Shown piece after piece: positions 31,866 through 39,833 of a DNA stretch of 44,233 nt. The stretch's first letter is position 1; the number at the start of each line of letters is the position of its first letter. The notes below the pieces were generated by a model. That model made no database searches and was not told where the DNA came from. It saw nothing but the letters and a program-made list of their open reading frames with translations. Source of the stretch: Nonomuraea basaltis (GTDB taxonomy: Bacteria > Actinomycetota > Actinomycetes > Streptosporangiales > Streptosporangiaceae); NCBI RefSeq assembly GCF_005893125.1, contig NZ_VCJS01000105.1, positions 1 through 44,233 of the forward strand, in the 5' to 3' direction. A program made the position numbers and the translations under genes.

Positions 31866-34800
31866 TCAAACTGCCGAAGTCACCGCGCCTGCCAGCCGGT
31901 CGATGGCTTCCTGCCGGGGTAGCCGCGTGCCCCTTTGGTACGCCGCGTCGTACACGGCCGGGCCGAGCCGTACGCTCAAGGCGGCGGCGAGCTCGCGGAC
32001 CTCGGGGTCTCCGTGGTCGAAGGCGCCACGGATCGCCTGGCTCATGCCGAGCGTGGTGGCGGCGCCGCCCGGGTCTCCCTCGAGGGAGAGCAACGTGGCC
32101 AGCCGCTGAGCGGCGGCGGCCAGGTCGTGCTGCCCGGCCGCTGTCCGGACGACGTCGGGAAGGAGGTCGCGGGCCCGCTTCGCGTCTCGGGCCGTCAGCC
32201 GGTTCGCCATCCGGGCGGGGAGCACGAAGCCGTCGAGCGCGTTGGCGGTCGGGAGAAAAGGGCTCTCCTGTGCGATCCGCTCGATGCGGTCGAGTTCTCG
32301 GTCGGCCCGCTCCACATCGCCGGAGCGCCGGTAGAGCTCGACCAGAGCGGCCATGACCTCAATCTGCTGCGGCTGACGCCCCTTCTCCCAGGCCGCCCGC
32401 TCGGCGATCTCGAGGTCTCGCCTGGCACCGGCCAGATCTCCCGCCCGCATCCGTTCCTGCGCGAGGGCGATGCGATGAGTGATCTCATGATGGGAGGTCA
32501 GCGCGATGCTGTGCTCGTAGAGGGCGATCGCGCCGTCGTGGTCACCACGAACGGAGCGCGCTCGTGCCACCTGGGTCAGGACGATGGCCGTCAACAGCCG
32601 GTCGCCGGTCCTTTCCAGCAGGTGGTGCGCCATGTCCAGCGCCGTCGCGGCGGCTTCCCAGTCGCCGCGCTCATGACCGATCATCGCCTCCATGAAGAAG
32701 GTGCAGGCGATGACCCAAGAGTCGGAGCGGCTGCGCGCCCTGGCCGTCTCGCGTTCGACCAGGTCGTCCTGGCGGGTGAGGTGTCCGATGACGAGCGTCG
32801 CCAGCAACACCGTGGGATAGCGCTCCAGCGCGCCAGTGCGCGCGCCCTCCTCGATGAGTGCCTTCGCCCGGTCGGGGGTGACGTCCGGCGCGTCGTCCCC
32901 CAGCGCGTGCATGATGTCGAAGGCGGCGCGGGCGTCAGGGGAAAGCACGTCGCCGAATTCCAGCACCCGGGCGACGAACGCCTCGCTGCGCGGTTCGTAG
33001 CGCACCATCGTCCAGTACCAGTACAGCGCGGCGAGGATCCGCGCCGCGGTCATGGCGTCGTCCTCGTCGATGGCCGTACGCAGCGCGTGGACGATGTTGT
33101 CGTATTCGGTGTCGAACACCCGCAGCGACGCCTCCTGCTCGTGGGAGCGCAGCAGCGGTTCGTGATCCTCGGCGAGGTCGGCGAAGTGTCGCGTGAACCG
33201 AGCCCGCGTCGTGTCCCGTTCGTCGGCGAGGTCGAGCTTTCCCCCGGCGTAGGCGCGGATGGTCTCCAGCATCCGGTAGCCGCTCCCGGTCCGCTCCACG
33301 ATGGACTTGTCGACCAGGGAGTCGAGCACATAGGCGATGTCCCCCGGCGGCAACGTCTGGTCTGAGCAGATCGCTTCGATGGCGGCGGCGCCCGTTCGTG
33401 CGGGAAATATCGCGATACGGCGGGCGAGGGTCCTTTCCTGGTCGGTCAGGAGATCCCAGCTCCATTCGATGACGGCGTGCAGGGTTCGCTGACGGGGCTG
33501 GGCGCTTCGATTACCTGAAGCCAGGAGGCGGAACCGGTCGTCAAGCCGCCGGGCGATCTGATCGGCCTCCATGGTGCGCAGCCGGGCGGCGGCCAATTCC
33601 AGGGCGAGGGGCAGCCCGTCGAGGCGCCGCACGATGTCGGTGACCGTCTTCTCGTCCAGCGCTACGCCGGGCCGTACCGCCGTCGCGCGGTCGGTGAAGA
33701 GCCGGACGGCGGCCGGCTGAGGCAGCGGGCCGAGCCGGTAGAGCGCCTCGCCGATGATGCCGAGGGGCTCCCTGCTGGTCGACAGAATCGTCAGGTACGG
33801 CTGCCGCTCCAGCAACCGGCCGGCGAACTCGGCGGCCTCCGCCACGAGATGCTCGCAGTTGTCCAGCACCAGGACGGCCTCGGTGCCGCCGAGCAGCTCG
33901 GCCACCCGAGTCACCGGATCCGCCGACCCCCCGCCGAGCGGCCACGCGCCCGGGGAGCTCAGCGCGCCCAGAACGGCCTCGGCCAAGACGTCGGTCCCGG
34001 ATACGTCGGTCCCGGATAGGGAAACGAGCCAGACGCGGCCACGGCGGTGGGTGCGGTGACGGGAGGCGGTTTCCACAGCGAGCCTGGTCTTGCCGGTGCC
34101 GCCTGGGCCGACGACGGTCACCAGGCGGGAGCTCTCCAGCAGCCCGCCGAGCGTCTTGAGCTCGTCGTCGCGGCCGACGAAGCTGGTCAGCGGCGCGGGC
34201 AGCCAGCCGGGCTCCGGCTCCGCGCGTGCCCTCGGCGCCTCGCGCTCACCGCGCAGCACCGCCAGATGGGCGCTCCGCAGCTCTTCGGAGGGGTCGATGC
34301 CGAGCTGGTCGGCGAGGGTGCCCCGGATCCGCTCGAACACGCGCAGGGCGTCCGACTGCCGACCTGCGGCGTGGAGAGCGCGCATGTGCAGGGCGGCCAG
34401 TCGTTCACGCAGAGGGTTCGCGGCGCAGACCGCCTCCAGGTCGGGGAGGATGTCGGCGTGCCGGCCCAGCCGCAGCCCGGCCTCGAACCGGTCCTGCGCC
34501 GCTGCGATGCGCAGTTCCTCCAGCCGGGTGGCGGCTGTGGCGGCGAAGGGGGCGTCGAGCACGTCCGCCAGCGCCGGGCCCTGCCACAGCGCGAGCGCGT
34601 CATCGAGGAGCGCGGCGGCCACGTCCGGACGGTCAGCGGCGAGCTCCCGGCGAGCGCGGACGGCGAGCTCCTCGAACCGGTTGACATCCACGTCCTTGGC
34701 CTGCAACCGGTAGCCGGTGGCCACGGACTCGATCGCCAGGCTGCCCAGGGCCTTGCGCAGCCGGTACACCAGGGCGCGCAGCGCGTTGGGGGCCCCCGCG

Positions 34801-34967
34801 GGCGGGTGCTCTCCCCACAGGGCGTCGACCAGCGACTCCGCCTGCACGACCTGCCCCGCCGAGAGGGCCAGGCGCGCGAGCAGGCGCCGGAGTCTGGGGC
34901 CGCCCAGGTCGATCGGGGTGCCGTCGTCGGCGTACACCTGGACCGGACCAAGCACCGCAACCCGCAT
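31866..34967 (-). CDS. SARP/AfsR-type regulator with STAND ATPase (SARP1)
   Basis: This 1033-aa regulator has an OmpR-type winged-helix DNA-binding domain (residues 1 to about 95, MRVAVLGPVQVYADDG, LRALVYRLRKALG). A bacterial transcriptional activation domain follows (about 95-245, LDDALALWQGPALADVLDAP). Next come an NB-ARC/STAND ATPase with P-loop VVGPGGTGKTRLAVETA near residue 290, and a C-terminal helical TPR-like sensor half. There is no LuxR domain. ATG 34967 is chosen for its AAGGGGG RBS over the upstream TTG at 34985. A perfect inverted repeat (34985-35006) lies in its 5' region. SARPs activate promoters with 11-bp-spaced repeats, and such repeats precede the adjoining serine hydrolase gene. 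Confidence 0.9.
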   Translation of the reverse strand: MRVAVLGPVQVYADDGTPIDLGGPRLRRLLARLALSAGQVVQAESLVDALWGEHPPAGAPNALRALVYRLRKALGSLAIESVATGYRLQAKDVDVNRFEELAVRARRELAADRPDVAAALLDDALALWQGPALADVLDAPFAATAATRLEELRIAAAQDRFEAGLRLGRHADILPDLEAVCAANPLRERLAALHMRALHAAGRQSDALRVFERIRGTLADQLGIDPSEELRSAHLAVLRGEREAPRARAEPEPGWLPAPLTSFVGRDDELKTLGGLLESSRLVTVVGPGGTGKTRLAVETASRHRTHRRGRVWLVSLSGTDVSGTDVLAEAVLGALSSPGAWPLGGGSADPVTRVAELLGGTEAVLVLDNCEHLVAEAAEFAGRLLERQPYLTILSTSREPLGIIGEALYRLGPLPQPAAVRLFTDRATAVRPGVALDEKTVTDIVRRLDGLPLALELAAARLRTMEADQIARRLDDRFRLLASGNRSAQPRQRTLHAVIEWSWDLLTDQERTLARRIAIFPARTGAAAIEAICSDQTLPPGDIAYVLDSLVDKSIVERTGSGYRMLETIRAYAGGKLDLADERDTTRARFTRHFADLAEDHEPLLRSHEQEASLRVFDTEYDNIVHALRTAIDEDDAMTAARILAALYWYWTMVRYEPRSEAFVARVLEFGDVLSPDARAAFDIMHALGDDAPDVTPDRAKALIEEGARTGALERYPTVLLATLVIGHLTRQDDLVERETARARSRSDSWVIACTFFMEAMIGHERGDWEAAATALDMAHHLLERTGDRLLTAIVLTQVARARSVRGDHDGAIALYEHSIALTSHHEITHRIALAQERMRAGDLAGARRDLEIAERAAWEKGRQPQQIEVMAALVELYRRSGDVERADRELDRIERIAQESPFLPTANALDGFVLPARMANRLTARDAKRARDLLPDVVRTAAGQHDLAAAAQRLATLLSLEGDPGGAATTLGMSQAIRGAFDHGDPEVRELAAALSVRLGPAVYDAAYQRGTRLPRQEAIDRLAGAVTSAV

Positions 34968-34984
34968 GCACGCCCCCTTCCGCA

Positions 34985-35006
34985 ACCCGTCTCAGACTAG
35001 ACGGGT
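34985..35006 (-). promoter_or_regulatory. Inverted repeat upstream of SARP1
   Basis: ACCCGTCT and AGACGGGT form a perfect 8-bp inverted repeat with a 6-nt spacer, 18 bp upstream of the SARP1 ATG. A smaller repeat (GTAGGC/GCCTAC, 35018-35033) follows. Either could be an operator or an RNA hairpin in the leader. Confidence 0.4.
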
Positions 35007-35167
35007 GCGACATCGCGGTAGGCGACGGCCTACGACGATCTGCCCCACCACTAGTGTTGGGCACTCACCGAACGTCTTCGAGAGGGTCATCACTGGCGGC
35101 AACCTGGGGAAACAGGCTAGGTGCGGGCCTTAAGAGAAAGCGGTCCAGATCCGCTGCCCCGCCCGGT

Positions 35168-35173
35168 TATGAT
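35168..35173 (+). promoter_or_regulatory. Putative -10 of CHAT operon
   Basis: TATGAT, 39 bp before the GTG at 35212. No good -35 is seen at 16-19 bp, and there are no 11-bp-spaced repeats, so SARP control of this operon is not supported. Confidence 0.4.
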
Positions 35174-35211
35174 CTTTCTCACAGTCGAGGGGTCTCATCG
35201 GGAGGGGAACC

Positions 35212-35586
35212 GTGACGGCGGAGCCTGACCAGGAGGCGCTGGCCGTGTTCTGCGCCGCCCTGCCGCAATTACGCACACTGCTGCGCGGCCCCGCGTCGAG
35301 CGAGCGCCGCGCAGTCGTGGCGAAGACGTTGCGGGCCGCCCGTCGCGGCGAGCCGATCGACCGGCTCCTGACCCAGCTGGGCATCGGGGCCACACCCGAG
35401 CCGGAGGAGCGCGAATCCACCCGCTCCAGGCTGCCCACGCCGCTGGACTCCGAGCGAAGCCCGGTCGTCGGCGGCTACGTGTGCCCCATGGGCACCTGCA
35501 ACCGCGTCGAACGCCGCGAAGCCGACGCCGAACTGCCCAACTGCGAGATCCACGAGCAGGCCCTGCGTTTCATGGCCGGGGGCTGA
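35212..35586 (+). CDS. Small protein with helical N-domain and C-terminal zinc-knuckle-like motif
   Basis: This 124-aa protein is the first gene of a three-gene operon. Residues 8-58 form a compact helical region (QLRTLLRGPASSERRAVVAK, TLRAARRGEPIDRLLTQLG), which could be a small adaptor of the effector-associated-domain kind. A Pro/Glu/Arg-rich linker (60-85) follows. The tail has Cys91, Cys96, Cys111 and His114 in the pattern CX4C-X14-CX2H, suitable for binding one zinc. The GTG start has a GGGAGGGG RBS. I do not recognise a named family; similar CP...C...C..H tails occur in small proteins beside CHAT genes in actinomycetes, as far as I recall. It may recruit or activate the downstream CHAT protein. 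Confidence 0.7.
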   Translation: MTAEPDQEALAVFCAALPQLRTLLRGPASSERRAVVAKTLRAARRGEPIDRLLTQLGIGATPEPEERESTRSRLPTPLDSERSPVVGGYVCPMGTCNRVERREADAELPNCEIHEQALRFMAGG

Positions 35587-35595
35587 GATCGCGGC

Positions 35596-36480
35596 ATGAC
35601 GGGCTTCCTCGCCGAACTCGGCAAAAAGGTCGCGGAGCGGTGGGTCGCGCTGCTCGTACTGCCCGGACTGGTGTTCACGGCCGTCGCCACGACGGCGGTG
35701 GTGCTCGGGCACCGGAGCTGGGCGGACACCGGGCTGCTGTGGCGCAAGTCGATCGAGTTCACCAGGTTGCTCGGCGGCCCGCAGCAGGCCGACCTGGCGC
35801 GGACCGCGGTGCTGCTGGCCGCCCTGCTCGCCGTGTCGGCGGCGGCCGGATTCGTCGCGCGAGCACTCGGCACGCCCGTCGAGCACCTGCTGGCCGGGCG
35901 GTGGCCGGTCTTCGCGCGCCCGCTGGCGAGGGCGCTCACCGAGCGGCGGAAGCGGGCCTGGAACAAGCTCAGGCAGAAGTACCGGGACGCCGAGGACGAG
36001 GGCGAGCACGGCCGTCTCGGCGAGCTCGCCGAGGCCAGGAACGCGGTCGCGCTCACCGAGCCACGCCGGCCGACCTGGATCGGCGACCGGTTGCACGCTC
36101 CCGCGACGAGGGTGCGTAAGCAGTACGGCGTGGACCTGACCGCCGCTTGGCCGCGGCTGTGGCTGCTGCTGCCCGACTCGGCGCGCGAGCCGCTCACAGA
36201 GAGCAGGCAGCGTTTCGACGAGGCGACCGCCCTGGGCGGGTGGGCCGCGCTGCATGCGGCGCTCGGCGTGGTGTGGTGGCCGAGCGCGGTCATCGGGCTG
36301 TGCGCCGGGCTTGTCGCGTGGCGGCGGGCGAGGGTGGCCGCCGAGGTGTACGCCGAGCTGATCGAGGCCACCGTGGACGTCTACCTGGACGACCTGCTGG
36401 AGCGGTTCGACGACGAGACCCGGCCGATCCGGCCGGGACGCGGAAAGACGGTCAGCGAGAGGTTCAGAAAAGCCACCTGA
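35596..36480 (+). CDS. Membrane protein of CHAT operon
   Basis: This 294-aa protein has membrane segments near residues 15-38 (VALLVLPGLVFTAVATTAVV), 75-95 (AVLLAALLAVSAAAGFVARA) and 215-242 (one or two spans, VVWWPSAVIGLCAGLVAW). They are separated by a long charged cytoplasmic loop (about 105-200) rich in Arg, Glu and Lys. No known domain is recognisable. It starts 9 bp after the zinc-knuckle gene and ends 13 bp before the CHAT gene, so the three are surely co-transcribed. It could be a membrane effector or anchor whose loop is cut by the protease; that is a hypothesis. Confidence 0.75.
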   Translation: MTGFLAELGKKVAERWVALLVLPGLVFTAVATTAVVLGHRSWADTGLLWRKSIEFTRLLGGPQQADLARTAVLLAALLAVSAAAGFVARALGTPVEHLLAGRWPVFARPLARALTERRKRAWNKLRQKYRDAEDEGEHGRLGELAEARNAVALTEPRRPTWIGDRLHAPATRVRKQYGVDLTAAWPRLWLLLPDSAREPLTESRQRFDEATALGGWAALHAALGVVWWPSAVIGLCAGLVAWRRARVAAEVYAELIEATVDVYLDDLLERFDDETRPIRPGRGKTVSERFRKAT

Positions 36481-36493
36481 TTGCGAGGCGACG

Positions 36494-39400
36494 ATGCGTG
36501 ACCAACTGCTCAGCGCCCTCCGCGCCCGGCTCGCCTCAGTGTCCGGGACCCGCGACGCCGCCGGCGTCCTCGACCCCGAGGCCCTGGCCGAGGCCGAGCG
36601 GCTGCTCGAATTCCTCGCCACGCCGGAGGGCGCGGACCAGGAGGTGCTGCACGCGGTCGGCCTGCTGCACTGGCTGCGCGCGGCGGTCCTGCCTGGCGCA
36701 CCGGGCCAGGAGGCGTGGGGCCGGGCGGTGGTCCTGCTGACGCCCATCTATCTGGCCGAGCCGGACGCCCTGCCCGGCCAGGTGCGGGCCTCGTTCGCCG
36801 AAGCGTTCGGCACGGACGAGCCGGTGGGGGAAGAGCGGGCGCACGCGTTCGCCGAGGCGCTGTCGAACCTCGCTATGTTCCTCCTCGAACGTTTCACGCG
36901 GTTCCAGCGCCGCCTCGACGGCGAGACGGCGGTCGTGCTGCTGCGCCGGGCCGCCCACGACCTTCCGCCCGAACACCCCTCCCACGCGCCGGTCCTGTGC
37001 AATCTCGGGTACGCGCTCCTGCTGAACGACTCGCTGGTCCCGGAAGAGGAGAGCCCCGAGCCGCCGAACATCGACGAGGCCGTCGCGGTGCTCAGGCAGT
37101 CGTTCCAGAACACTCCACGGGAGCACTGGAACCACGCCCGCTGCGCCAACGGCCTGGCCCTGGCGGTGCGGGCCAAGGCCATCGCGTCCCGGGACACGGC
37201 CATGCTGGCCGAGGCCATCGACCTGTTCCGGCTCGCCGTGGCGACGGCGACGGGGGCGGCCGAGGACCTTCCGCAGGTCCTCACCGACCTGGGCTCCTCT
37301 CTGCTGCTCCGGATGGACATCACGGGCGAGGCCGATCCCGCCGTACTCGACGAGGCCGTCGCCGCCCTGGGCAGAGCCGTACGGGATACGCCCGAGCACA
37401 CCGCCGAGCGGCGCGCCCGGCTGCGGCTGCTGGCCAGGGCCGAGCTGATGCGGACGCCGAAGCCGGCCCCCGCCCCCACCGTCGCTCTCAGCCCGGAGGC
37501 GCGGCGCCGCATGACCGAACTGACCGACCTGTTCCGGCGGACGATCCCGGCCACCAGCGGCGACGCCTCGGACGAACCCGACAACTGGTTCGCCGTCGCC
37601 ACCCGGCTGATCGGCATCGCCCCGTCCGACGGGCAAGGCCACTTCGCGCAGCTCATGGACCTCATGGCGAGTTTCCTGCGCGATCCCTCCGGCACCGACC
37701 TGGATGAAATGGCGCTCGAGCTGGTACAACGGCGATCCCGTCACCTGGCCCCCGACGATCGGCTCGACGCGATGCTGACGCGAATCTTCGCCCAGGACGA
37801 GTCGCCGCAGGCGCCCGTGGACACGGCGAGTCTCGACGAACTTCTCGGACTGCACGAACGCGTGCTGCGGGAGCTGCCGGACGACAGTCCCGAACGCTCC
37901 GCGCTGATGGTGCACCAGACCATGACGCGGCTGGCCCTGCTACGGTCCCGCCCCGGCGAGCCGAGCGGGCCCGGGCAGGCCGAGGAGATGATCGCCCTGC
38001 TCTCCCAGACGATGGAGACGTTGCCGTCGTTGATGAGCACGCTCCACCTGTCCGCCAGCACAGTGGCCGACATGTCCGCGATGAGCAACGCGCTGCTGTC
38101 CCCGTTCGAGTCCCTCGCACTGATCGAGGACACCCTGAAACGCAACCGCGAGCGGCTCGCCGGGCTGCCGGAGGGGCACCCGGAGCACACGGCGACGCTG
38201 AAGACCCTCGCCCACACGCTGTTCCAGCAGTACCAACTCGCTTACGACGAAACGGCCTATCAGGAGGCCGCCGGCCTGGCCCGCCGCGTCGTCTCTGCGG
38301 ATCCCGGACAGGCCGCGCGGCTCATGGTGGCGTGGGGGGCGGCGGCGCGGATCCGGGCCATGGCGGCGGGGATGGTCTCCCCGGACGAGGACGACCTGCG
38401 GCCGAGCGGCCTGGCCCGCATGTCCTCGGACGAGGCCGTGTCCGCGATCGCCCAAAGCGACGTGCCGGCGGCACTCGAAGCGCTCGAGGATGGCCGCGCG
38501 CTGCTGCTCTCCAGCGCGATCAACGCCCGCAGGGAGCTGGCGAATCTGCGGGCGGCCGACTCCGATCTGGCCGAGCGTTTCGTCGCCCTGCGCGAGCGGA
38601 TGCGCGCAGTGGCCTCCGATCCAGGCCATGAGCCGACGCCGGAGGAATTCGCGCGCCTGCGTGACCTGGCCGGGGAATGGAGCGGGCTGGCCGGCCGGAT
38701 CCAGGCTCTGCCCGAGTTCGGGCGGTTCCTGATGCCGCTGCCGCTAGGCATGCCCGACCTGGGGCCAGTCGCCGCTGAAGGGCCGGTGGTGACCGTCAAC
38801 GTCAATCCGCGCCGCTGCGACGCGCTGGCCCTGTGCGCCGACGGCGTGCGCCTGGTGCCGCTGCCGGGCCTGCGGGCCGCCGAGCTCATCGAGCAGGCCG
38901 GGGCGTTCCACGCCGCGATCGCCACCGTGCAGGCCGGTCCCGGTCCGCTGGGCGGGCAGGCACAGCAGGTGCTGCTCGACACCCTCGGCTGGTTGTGGGA
39001 CGTGCTGGCCGAGCCGGTGCTGACGGAGCTGGGTCTCACCGGGCCGCCCGAGGACGGGGTGTGGCCCCGGCTGTGGTGGTCGCCGACGGGGCCGCTCAAC
39101 TCCCTTCCGCTGCACGCTGCCGGGCATCACGCGATCGCGGGCGCGTCGGTCCTCGATCGGGTGGTGTCCTCGTACACGCCGACCCTGCGGGCCCTGCTGC
39201 ACAGCCGTTCCCGTCCCGTGCCGGCCCGCCGCGCCGGCTTGACCGTGGCCATGCCGCAGACCCCCGGCCATGCCGCGCTGCCGGAGACGGCGGGCGAGGC
39301 CGTCGAGGTCACCACCGGGCTCCGGGGCCTCATGCTGATCGGCGCGCAGGCGTCGCGCGCCGCCGTGCTGGCCGCGCTGCCCGAGGCGACCGTCGCGCAT

Positions 39401-39817
39401 TTCGCCTGTCATGCCGGCAGTGACCCGTACGACCCGTCGGCGAGCCGCCTGCTGCTGCACGACGGGCCTCTGAGCGTCACCGAGATCAGCCGGCTCGACC
39501 TCGACGACGCCGAACTGGCCTACCTCTCGGCCTGCGCGACCGCACGCGGCGGCGCCAGGCTGGCCGACGAGGCGATCCACCTGGCCTCCGCCTTCCAGCT
39601 GGCCGGCTACGCCCAGGCCGTGGCCACGCTGTGGGAGATCGGCGACCACGTCGCGGCGGCGATGGCCGCCGACTTCCATCGCGAGGTCCGCATGACCATC
39701 GAGTCGCCGGTTCGGATCCCCGGCGCGCTCGCGCTGCACACGGCCACCCGCCGCATGCGCGCGGCCCTGCCGGGGCAGCCGTCGGCCTGGGCGGCGTTCC
39801 TGCACTCGGGGGCGTGA
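36494..39817 (+). CDS. TPR-CHAT caspase-like protease
   Basis: This 1107-aa protein has a long helical N-terminal part (TPR-like repeats to about residue 700) and a C-terminal CHAT (caspase HetF associated with TPRs) domain. The catalytic dyad is visible: His973 in VAHFACHAGSDP and Cys1014 in LAYLSACATARGG. Other conserved blocks are LHDGPLSVTEISRLDL and LADEAIHLASAFQLAGYAQA followed by VATLWEIGD. CHAT proteases act in bacterial conflict and signalling; in type III-E CRISPR a TPR-CHAT protein cleaves Csx30. The ATG has a GAGG RBS. The sensor partner and substrate here are unknown; the two upstream operon genes are the best candidates. It is convergent with SARP2, 16 bp away. Confidence 0.9.
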   Translation: MRDQLLSALRARLASVSGTRDAAGVLDPEALAEAERLLEFLATPEGADQEVLHAVGLLHWLRAAVLPGAPGQEAWGRAVVLLTPIYLAEPDALPGQVRASFAEAFGTDEPVGEERAHAFAEALSNLAMFLLERFTRFQRRLDGETAVVLLRRAAHDLPPEHPSHAPVLCNLGYALLLNDSLVPEEESPEPPNIDEAVAVLRQSFQNTPREHWNHARCANGLALAVRAKAIASRDTAMLAEAIDLFRLAVATATGAAEDLPQVLTDLGSSLLLRMDITGEADPAVLDEAVAALGRAVRDTPEHTAERRARLRLLARAELMRTPKPAPAPTVALSPEARRRMTELTDLFRRTIPATSGDASDEPDNWFAVATRLIGIAPSDGQGHFAQLMDLMASFLRDPSGTDLDEMALELVQRRSRHLAPDDRLDAMLTRIFAQDESPQAPVDTASLDELLGLHERVLRELPDDSPERSALMVHQTMTRLALLRSRPGEPSGPGQAEEMIALLSQTMETLPSLMSTLHLSASTVADMSAMSNALLSPFESLALIEDTLKRNRERLAGLPEGHPEHTATLKTLAHTLFQQYQLAYDETAYQEAAGLARRVVSADPGQAARLMVAWGAAARIRAMAAGMVSPDEDDLRPSGLARMSSDEAVSAIAQSDVPAALEALEDGRALLLSSAINARRELANLRAADSDLAERFVALRERMRAVASDPGHEPTPEEFARLRDLAGEWSGLAGRIQALPEFGRFLMPLPLGMPDLGPVAAEGPVVTVNVNPRRCDALALCADGVRLVPLPGLRAAELIEQAGAFHAAIATVQAGPGPLGGQAQQVLLDTLGWLWDVLAEPVLTELGLTGPPEDGVWPRLWWSPTGPLNSLPLHAAGHHAIAGASVLDRVVSSYTPTLRALLHSRSRPVPARRAGLTVAMPQTPGHAALPETAGEAVEVTTGLRGLMLIGAQASRAAVLAALPEATVAHFACHAGSDPYDPSASRLLLHDGPLSVTEISRLDLDDAELAYLSACATARGGARLADEAIHLASAFQLAGYAQAVATLWEIGDHVAAAMAADFHREVRMTIESPVRIPGALALHTATRRMRAALPGQPSAWAAFLHSGA

Positions 39818-39833
39818 CCCTCTTCGCGGCGGG

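Noticed and set aside
35018..35211. SARP-type repeats controlling the CHAT operon
   Set aside because: I looked for 11-bp-spaced repeats 8 bp upstream of the TATGAT box and found none.
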